DNA of 40,928 nucleotides from Deltaproteobacteria bacterium (GTDB lineage Bacteria > Desulfobacterota > Desulfobacteria > Desulfobacterales > G020354645). Positions 35,373 through 40,928 of this stretch are shown in pieces. The stretch lies in assembly GCA_020354645.1 (NCBI GenBank), contig CP070652.1:1866115-1907042 (forward strand). The letters are read 5' to 3'. Below the pieces are notes generated by a model. It was not told the origin of the DNA, made no database searches, and saw nothing but the letters and a program-made list of their open reading frames with translations. Each line of letters begins with the position of its first letter. The stretch's first letter is position 1. A program made the position numbers and the translations under genes.

Positions 35373-36743
35373 ATGGCTTTATCTGCCAGCGTTAATCCTG
35401 AACGATATCGAACTGCCAGAGCCTTTTGCCTAACATCGGCTGTGTGGTTCGGTGCGGCGGCTTCTTTTGGTATGATCGGTGCGGGCTATCTGATTGCACC
35501 GGATTTTATGGCCAATATCGGTTTTATTCATTTCGGCAAAACACGGCCGGTTCATGTGAATTTGGTGCTTTTCGGTTTTGTGACCCCCGGCCTGCTGGCT
35601 GCTGCTTTCTACTATGTGCCGAGGTTACTCAGAACCGACTTGTACAGTGAAAAGCTTGGCGTATTTACGGCTGTTCTTTGGAACATTACGCTTCCCGCAG
35701 CTGTCATCAGCTTGGGCATGGGGTATACCCAGGGCCGGGAATATGCTGAACTGCCCTGGTTGGTGGACATCCTGATCGCGATTCTTTTTGCCCTGGTCGT
35801 TTTCAACATAATTATGACCATTCGGCAGCGCAGGGAGAAAATTCTGTATGTTTCGGTATGGTATGTTTCAGCGGCTGTCGTATTGACCGGACTTACCTAC
35901 TCGCTTGGCAATGTCATATGGCAACCGAGCACCGGGGCATTGCTGGGCATTCCGGACGCCATTCTCCTCTGGTTTTACGGTCACAACGTCTTTGGGCTCC
36001 TGCTGACGCCCATGGGTCTTGCCGTGGCCTACTACGTAATTCCCCGGGCCACCCGAAGCCCCTTGTACAGCCATACCCTTTCGTTGATCGGCTTCTGGTC
36101 CCTCATTGTGGTCTACACGCACATCGGAACCCATCATCTGCTTCAGGTACCGGTTCCCACCTACCTGAAGACGATTGCTATCGTGGATAGCGTGGCAATG
36201 GTTATACCGGTCATGGTGGTATTGATCAACCTGTGGTACACCGTTAAAGGTAAACTCGGTGAAATTCACGCCGATATCGGCGCCAAATTCGTGTTCACCG
36301 GAACTATTTACTATTTCTTCGTCAATATACAAGGCTCCATGATGTCTTTGCCCATCGTACAGCGGGTGACCCACTTCAACAATTGGGTGGTGGGCCACGC
36401 GCATATCGGTGTCTTGGGGTTTGCCGGCATGACCGCTTTAGGGGGAATTTATTACATTCTGCCCAAGATTACGGGCAAACCGCTTTACAGCAAATTCCTG
36501 GCCGATCTGCAATATTGGCTGATTCTCATCGGCATTACCGGATTTGCCATTGTGCTGACCATCGTGGGTCTTATTCAAGGTCAAGCCTGGATCAACGGCG
36601 AAACCATATATCGGGTGTTGCCCGAAATCCATCCTTACTATGTTTCCAGAGCAATGCTGGGGGTGATCATTCTCGCTGGCGCCTATATCGGTATATATAA
36701 TGTAATCAGATCGTTGTATTTTAATTCCGGAGAGACATCATGA
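35373..36743 (+). CDS. ccoN: cbb3-type cytochrome c oxidase subunit I (CcoN)
   Basis: A 456-aa heme-copper oxidase catalytic subunit with about 12 helices. ATG 35373, with AAAGGGGAT upstream, is chosen; the frame is open for 100 codons before it, but that part overlaps actA in another frame and is not oxidase-like. Ligands are visible: His in RPVHVNLVLFGF and the pair in VVGHAHIGVLGF for the hemes, and His in WFYGHNVFG plus THHL for CuB. Tyr in SPLYSHTLSL is at the position of the cross-linked tyrosine characteristic of cbb3 enzymes. The protein reduces oxygen to water, usually with high affinity. It overlaps the next gene by 4 bp. Confidence 0.94.
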   Translation: MALSASVNPERYRTARAFCLTSAVWFGAAASFGMIGAGYLIAPDFMANIGFIHFGKTRPVHVNLVLFGFVTPGLLAAAFYYVPRLLRTDLYSEKLGVFTAVLWNITLPAAVISLGMGYTQGREYAELPWLVDILIAILFALVVFNIIMTIRQRREKILYVSVWYVSAAVVLTGLTYSLGNVIWQPSTGALLGIPDAILLWFYGHNVFGLLLTPMGLAVAYYVIPRATRSPLYSHTLSLIGFWSLIVVYTHIGTHHLLQVPVPTYLKTIAIVDSVAMVIPVMVVLINLWYTVKGKLGEIHADIGAKFVFTGTIYYFFVNIQGSMMSLPIVQRVTHFNNWVVGHAHIGVLGFAGMTALGGIYYILPKITGKPLYSKFLADLQYWLILIGITGFAIVLTIVGLIQGQAWINGETIYRVLPEIHPYYVSRAMLGVIILAGAYIGIYNVIRSLYFNSGETS

Positions 36744-37672
36744 GAATGACGCCAGTCACAATTTTAGTCGGGGTTTTAGCCATACTGGCGGCGGTGGTTT
36801 TTGTTATGGTCTTTTGGCCATATACCCACCGGGACATGACGCCCTCTGAAATTTATCGCACCCGATCACCTGGCGAAGAATCCGGTAGGGTTATATACAT
36901 TCAAAACGGATGCGTCTACTGCCACAGCCAGTCGATCCGCACCATCGACTGGGGGCCCGGCGCCGAAAGAATTGCCCAGGCGGGCGACTACGTGGGGGAT
37001 AAGCCGATCCTGCTCGGATCCCAACGCACGGGTGTGGATCTTTCCCAGGAAGGCGGGGAACATCCGGATGACTGGCATATCGCCCATTTTATCAAGCCCC
37101 GCTACACGCGCCCCAATTCGATTATGCCGCCCTTCCGCTGGTTGGGCATGCAAAAAATAAAAACGTTAACGCAGTACATTCAAAGCTTGGGCTATAAGCA
37201 GGCCGATCATCGCATGCAACGGCAGCGCTATTGGAAACAAGAATCGATAAAGGCTTACGAAGCCGGACCTGAGTACAACGTTAAATGGCTGGCCGAACAA
37301 GTGCCCGCCGGCTGGCGGAATATTCCCAACCCCTATCCCACCACACCGGCCGGGATGCAAAGGGGTCGAAAGAACTATCAAGATTTTTGTATCGGCTGCC
37401 ACGGACCTATCGGCGATGGCATGGGACCGGCCCAGCCCTGGATTTACCCGCCACCGCTGAATTTTACCATTCTCAAAGGTCGACAAATATCCGGCGGAAT
37501 CATCTATTATCAAATTATGAACGGGATTACCGGTACGGCTATGCCATATTTCAAGCGGGAACTTGAGTCGCAAAAAATCTGGGAAGTTGGGGATTATGTG
37601 GCGGTATTTTTTATCAATCAGAGTGATGCCAACGCAGACCCCCGCGGCATTGACGCCGCCTGGGAACCCTAA
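36740..37672 (+). CDS. ccoO: CcoO cytochrome c subunit with an extra C-terminal cytochrome c domain
   Basis: A 310-aa protein with an N-terminal membrane anchor (about 5-26). Residues about 45-155 are CcoO-like: IQNGCVYCHSQSIRTIDWGP, DYVGDKPILLGSQRTGVDL, GGEHPDDWHIAHFIKPR and MPPFRWL. After a linker, residues about 205-295 form a class I cytochrome c with CIGCH and the methionine ligand in TAMPYF. Ordinary CcoO has one heme, so this is a fusion that adds the kind of heme domain normally found in CcoP. The ATGA overlap with ccoN indicates coupled translation. Confidence 0.93.
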   Translation: MRMTPVTILVGVLAILAAVVFVMVFWPYTHRDMTPSEIYRTRSPGEESGRVIYIQNGCVYCHSQSIRTIDWGPGAERIAQAGDYVGDKPILLGSQRTGVDLSQEGGEHPDDWHIAHFIKPRYTRPNSIMPPFRWLGMQKIKTLTQYIQSLGYKQADHRMQRQRYWKQESIKAYEAGPEYNVKWLAEQVPAGWRNIPNPYPTTPAGMQRGRKNYQDFCIGCHGPIGDGMGPAQPWIYPPPLNFTILKGRQISGGIIYYQIMNGITGTAMPYFKRELESQKIWEVGDYVAVFFINQSDANADPRGIDAAWEP

Positions 37673-37746
37673 AACCAAAGTTCGAAGTTCAGCGTTATCG
37701 TATCGAAGACCTTGAACCCTGAGCCCTAAATCCGGAACCTGGTATT

Positions 37747-38007
37747 ATGTATTTTCCGTATTTCGTTGCTTATATGGTGGCCGGCTTTGTACTCAGCCTG
37801 CTGGTTTTTTTCTGGGCACTCAACAACGGCCAATTCAGAGATCAGCAGCGGGCCCGTTACCTGCCGCTAGATGGGAAAACCCGGTCTACACCGGTGAAAC
37901 TTACCGGGTTAAAAAGGGTTGAGACGTGGGTATTGTTTCTATTGGCCGGCTGCGGGCTGCTTGCGACGGCTGTGGCCATAACCCTCACCCTAATAACGAC
38001 ACTTTAA
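37747..38007 (+). CDS. CcoS-like small membrane protein
   Basis: An 86-aa protein with two predicted helices (about 4-24 and 60-85). The motif FFWALNNGQFRDQQRARYLPLD resembles the F-WA--GQF-D pattern of CcoS, an assembly factor for cofactor insertion into cbb3 oxidase, but CcoS normally has a single helix. CcoQ is an alternative. Its position right after ccoNO supports an oxidase role. Confidence 0.7.
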   Translation: MYFPYFVAYMVAGFVLSLLVFFWALNNGQFRDQQRARYLPLDGKTRSTPVKLTGLKRVETWVLFLLAGCGLLATAVAITLTLITTL

Positions 38008-38019
38008 GCGGTTGGCTGC

Positions 38020-38163
38020 CAGGTAAACCCTGCCTTCTAAGGTGGGGTTCAGCGAAGTTAGCTGAAATGGATATTTTGCTTTCCGGCAAGCCCCGCCTTT
38101 CATAGCGGGAGGGTCACGGTTGGCAAATTGCCTTGGCGATATTTTCGGAGTTGGCCTTGCCAA
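38020..38163 (+). other. Structured intergenic RNA region inside the oxidase operon
   Basis: The gap contains several successive hairpins: 38026-38036 with 38039-38049 (9 of 11 pairs), CAGC/GCTG at 38050-38064, CCCGC/GCGGG at 38092-38109, and TTGGCAA (38120-38126) with TTGCCAA (38157-38163). No known riboswitch is recognised. It may be a processing or stability element, or an inserted repeat. Confidence 0.45.
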
Positions 38164-38191
38164 GCGCATAAACCCTCTATCGAGGAAAAAA

Positions 38192-38470
38192 ATGCATTTT
38201 TTTGAGTTGAAAAATTTTCAACATTTCGTGCTTTATCTTTTTCCGTCCCTTGCATTTGTTGTTCTGTTCGCGGTGGGGCTGGCCTATACCCATATTTACC
38301 GGAAAGATTCGGAGAAGCGGAAAAAGAAGATTATTGAGGCCTATCCTGCGGGAATTGAAGGCCGAAATGCGCCTTTTCCGTTGGTTGTCTATTTAATCAT
38401 TGCGGGCACGGCTCTTTGGGCCCTGTATTATATTGTTGTTTTCATCGGTTTATCGGGGGCTAAAATATAA
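38192..38470 (+). CDS. CcoP N-terminal-domain-like membrane protein lacking hemes
   Basis: A 92-aa protein with two helices (about 12-33 and 67-88). ATG 38192, with CGAGGA upstream, is chosen over a longer in-frame start at 38120. The segment AYPAGIEGRNAPFPLVVYLI resembles the DGIEE-NPLP-W motif of the CcoP N-terminal (FixP_N) domain, but the protein stops before any cytochrome c domain. It could be a detached CcoP anchor, with the heme function moved to the CcoO fusion. Its stop shares bases with the next start (TAATG). Confidence 0.65.
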   Translation: MHFFELKNFQHFVLYLFPSLAFVVLFAVGLAYTHIYRKDSEKRKKKIIEAYPAGIEGRNAPFPLVVYLIIAGTALWALYYIVVFIGLSGAKI

Positions 38471-38766
38471 TGGCGCATATGGAACATCAAACTTCGGCTG
38501 CCAAAACATGGTTTATTATCTTTTTGCTTCTACTGATTATACTGGTGCAAGGAGGTCTTTCTTACTTTATCATCGGCGACCGCGGTCAGCCGGACTGGGA
38601 GTATCGTCCGGTGCGGGATGTACCCGGCGAGTCTCCATATGCTATTTATGCGCCGCTTCCTTTCCCGCAGCATGTGAAGGGTGACAAGACGGAATATCCG
38701 CAGCCGAAGCAAGTTGATAAGAGCCTGTTTCCGCCACCTGACCAGGTGATGAAGGGTAATCAATGA
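38470..38766 (+). CDS. Small one-helix membrane protein of the oxidase/ACIII operon
   Basis: A 98-aa protein with an N-terminal helix (about 13-35) and a proline-rich periplasmic tail (YRPVRDVPGESPYAIYAPLP). No family is recognised. It overlaps the gene before (TAATG) and the gene after (4 bp, ATGA), so it is firmly part of the operon and may be an accessory oxidase or ACIII subunit. No heme or metal motif is seen. Confidence 0.85.
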   Translation: MAHMEHQTSAAKTWFIIFLLLLIILVQGGLSYFIIGDRGQPDWEYRPVRDVPGESPYAIYAPLPFPQHVKGDKTEYPQPKQVDKSLFPPPDQVMKGNQ

Positions 38767-39281
38767 AGAAGTTAATAACATTTTTGGCAGTGCTGGGAGT
38801 TTTTGTGGCTGTCCTGTATCATGTGGTTATTTATTATGACAACAGTTTCAGATACGGGCGCATGCGTGAAACGCCAGCTATCAAGGAACATGAGGAGCCA
38901 CTGCTGATCATGGACGCAGGATTGATACCCGTCAGAGGCGGCGAAGGACCTTTAAGAGCGCTTAAGGGCGAGGAACTGAAATCTCCTTTAACGATGAATG
39001 ATATCGAGGTCATCAATGCGGGAAGGACCGGCTATTTCACATACTGTATCCAATGCCACGGTCCCGATCACGACGGCAACGGAACTGTTGGCCAAAGCTT
39101 CCATCCTTTACCTACCGATCTCAGAAGTTCAAAGGTGCAATCCAAGCCGGAAGGAACCATATTCAAATCCATCAGTTACAGTGTTCCGGGAACCCGGCAG
39201 CCGGCGATGGCCACGACCATCGGAATAGATGATCGCTGGCGGATAGTTGCCTATCTCAAGTCTCTCGGTACACGCAAATAA
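38763..39281 (+). CDS. actE: Monoheme cytochrome c, ACIII ActE-like
   Basis: A 172-aa cytochrome with an N-terminal helix (about 4-24) and one class I heme domain: CIQCHGPDHDGNG and the methionine ligand in RQPAMATT. The region PVRGGEGPLRALKGEELKSP before the heme domain resembles ActE proteins. ActE accepts electrons from the ACIII core and can pass them to the oxidase. Its location at the far side of the oxidase genes, rather than with the other act genes, ties the two complexes together. A simple soluble-type electron carrier remains possible. Confidence 0.85.
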   Translation: MKKLITFLAVLGVFVAVLYHVVIYYDNSFRYGRMRETPAIKEHEEPLLIMDAGLIPVRGGEGPLRALKGEELKSPLTMNDIEVINAGRTGYFTYCIQCHGPDHDGNGTVGQSFHPLPTDLRSSKVQSKPEGTIFKSISYSVPGTRQPAMATTIGIDDRWRIVAYLKSLGTRK

Positions 39282-39285
39282 GCCC

Positions 39286-40890
39286 ATGGTAAAAACTACC
39301 GCTGAAGTCTGCGATCTTTGTGGGCTTCCACTTCGTTATCAAAAATTCGATGCCACATTTTCAGGTAAATCCTTCCGTTTCTGCTGCATGGGATGCAAGC
39401 AAGTCTTTCTTATGTTGCTTGCGTTCCCTGATGCCGGGGACCCAGCTAGATTTCAAGAGACCGAATTGTTCAAGAAATGCCAGCAAATGGGAATCGTTCC
39501 CACATCCGAATCAGATCTCAACCGCGTTGCTCCAAATAAGTCACCATCTGAAATTAAAGCCGTTTCAGGAGAAAAACACAACCGTTCAGAAACCACCGGT
39601 TTGAGCTTGCAGCTTAAAGTTCGTGATATGTGGTGTCCGGCCTGTGCCTGGGTCATAGATCAGGCACTCAAACAAAATCCGGGAGTCGTCGATGTCAGTT
39701 GTAATTTTTCGACCGACAGGTTGCGTTGTGATTATAATCCCGTTGAGATTACTCCCGAGGAAATTGTCAATGTTATAGAAGGATTGGGGTATAAAACTGC
39801 TGTTCCGGGAGAAGCCGGCGCTAAAGAAAAAAGGGTGGAATTTATCCGTTTTACCATCTCAGCCTTTCTTACCATAAATATCATGATGCTGTCCTTTGCC
39901 CTTTATGCAGGATTCTTCACCGAGCTTTCAACAGACACCATATCCAAGCTGTCTTGGCCGATCTTTTTTATGGCCAGTATGGTATTGTTTTATGGCGGTC
40001 AGAGTATTTTTAAAAAAGCATTTGCCGGTTTTATATCCGCCGCTTCAAGTATGGAAACACTCATTGCCGTTGGTTCCTTAAGCGCCTATATTTACAGTGT
40101 TATCATTTTGTTGAACTGCGGTATCCATTTATATTTTGATACGGCTTCGATATTGATCACCCTTGTTCTTCTGGGGAAAATACTTGAGCGGGGAGCCAAA
40201 AATAAAGTCCAACAAGACCTGGAAAACTTTTTTTCTCTCAAACCCACCAAGGTTAAGCTCGTTACAACCTCCTATCCCGACGGCCGCTATGTTGCCGCGG
40301 AACAACTGCGCCAAGGGGATATCTTTCTGGTGCAGAATGATGAAGTCGTTCCCGCCGACGGCCTCATCATAAACGGCAGCGGTGCGCTGGATGAGTCATC
40401 GCTGACCGGTGAAGCGTTGCCCATTGCGAGGAAGCCCGGAGACCGCATCAGAAGCGGGACTAAAGTTATTCGCGGGCATTTCAGGGTCAAGGCTGAAGGG
40501 GTTGGCCAAGATTCAATTTTGGGCCAGATGATCGGAATTATGGAGAAAGCCTTGGGGCAGAAGACACCGCTGGAGGGGAAAACCGACCGACTCCTCCGCG
40601 GCTTTGTACCCGTAATTCTGACCCTGGCCGTGGGAACCGGCATTGTTTGCCGTTATATGGGAATATCCCTGGAAGACTCCCTAATCCGGTCGGTTACGGT
40701 AATGGTAATCTCATGTCCCTGTGCTTTGGGCGTTGCCATTCCCCTGGCGCGGGTGGCCGGAATTTCGGTGGCCGGTAGAATGGGAATTCTGGTAAGGGAT
40801 TTCGCCGCCTTTGAACAAGCTGGAAAAGTGGATGCATTTGTTTTCGATAAAACCGGCACCGTTACCCAAGGACGATGGGAACTGGTTTAA
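39286..40890 (+). pseudogene. Copper P1B-type ATPase (CcoI/CopA-like), interrupted by a stop codon
   Basis: The 534-residue reading frame begins at ATG 39286, 4 bp after actE, with no good ribosome-binding site, so coupling is likely. Features in order: an N-terminal cysteine cluster (CDLCG, FCCMGC; PF12156-like), an HMA domain with MWCPAC, membrane helices, the actuator motif TGEALP, the CPC motif in ISCPCALG that defines copper-type pumps, and the phosphorylation motif DKTGTVTQG. The frame then meets TAA at 40888, leaving out the ATP-binding domain and last helices (family length is about 800 aa). Beyond the TAA the same frame stays open to the window edge and reads IIPFNQLSESQV, like natural continuation. 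A mutation or a sequence error is likely. Intact, it would supply copper for cbb3 assembly. Confidence 0.8.
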
Positions 40891-40928
40891 ATCATCCCAT
40901 TCAACCAGTTGTCAGAGTCGCAAGTATT

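Overview
The window looks like a bacterial chromosome segment, with every confident gene on the + strand. Gene style suggests a Desulfobacterota/deltaproteobacterium-like organism: REC-DUF4388-GAF and REC-GGDEF proteins, NrfD-rich respiratory modules, a MalT-type LuxR regulator and many secreted or outer-membrane proteins. This is inference; no rRNA or tRNA gene was seen to anchor the taxonomy.

Layout. (1) 1-6276 is a signalling cluster: a membrane histidine kinase cut by the left edge and ending in a zinc ribbon, a receiver-histidine kinase, a receiver-diguanylate cyclase with I-site, and a receiver-DUF4388-GAF-GAF protein. An unusual set of 19-33 bp direct and inverted repeats lies at 3073-3161. 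(2) 6604-9084 is an M1 metallo-aminopeptidase. (3) 9387-10757 is a decayed-looking cassette: a secreted protein followed by the severed C-terminus of a META-like domain, then a SYLF protein without signal peptide. An intact META-then-SYLF pair is at 26237-27769. (4) 10902-17219 holds a MalT/LuxR-type ATPase regulator, an 86-aa protein, an ABC ATPase/FtsX-like permease pair whose permease has a histidine-rich loop, and a secreted DUF3299 protein. These could form a metal-related export or uptake system. (5) 17325-25714 is a run of envelope proteins: two paralogous secreted amidohydrolases, a PhoD-like phosphohydrolase with a C-terminal Kazal domain, two outer-membrane beta-barrel proteins (one OprB-type) and a phospholipase D/cardiolipin-synthase lipoprotein. 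(6) 26237-28317 holds the META and SYLF secreted proteins and a small Hsp20-like protein, closed by a good intrinsic terminator.

(7) 28697 to the right edge is one respiratory operon: Alternative Complex III (ActB, ActC, ActD, ActF, pentaheme ActA and, at the far end, monoheme ActE) wrapped around a cbb3-like oxygen reductase. The oxidase part has CcoN, a CcoO carrying an extra C-terminal cytochrome c domain, a CcoS-like protein, a small CcoP-N-like membrane protein and a one-TM small protein. A copper P1B-ATPase of CcoI/CopA type follows. The arrangement implies quinol to ACIII to cbb3 electron flow, possibly as a physical supercomplex, with no bc1 complex in the window. The ATPase reading frame is interrupted by TAA just after the DKTGT phosphorylation motif, and the sequence beyond it still reads like the same protein.

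Mobile or repeat sequence is scattered through the accessory part: a fold-back element at 16368-16533, another at 25715-25860, and a 40-55 bp dispersed repeat that forms the 3' end of the ABC ATPase gene and recurs at 17233. No transposase, CRISPR array or RNA gene was found.
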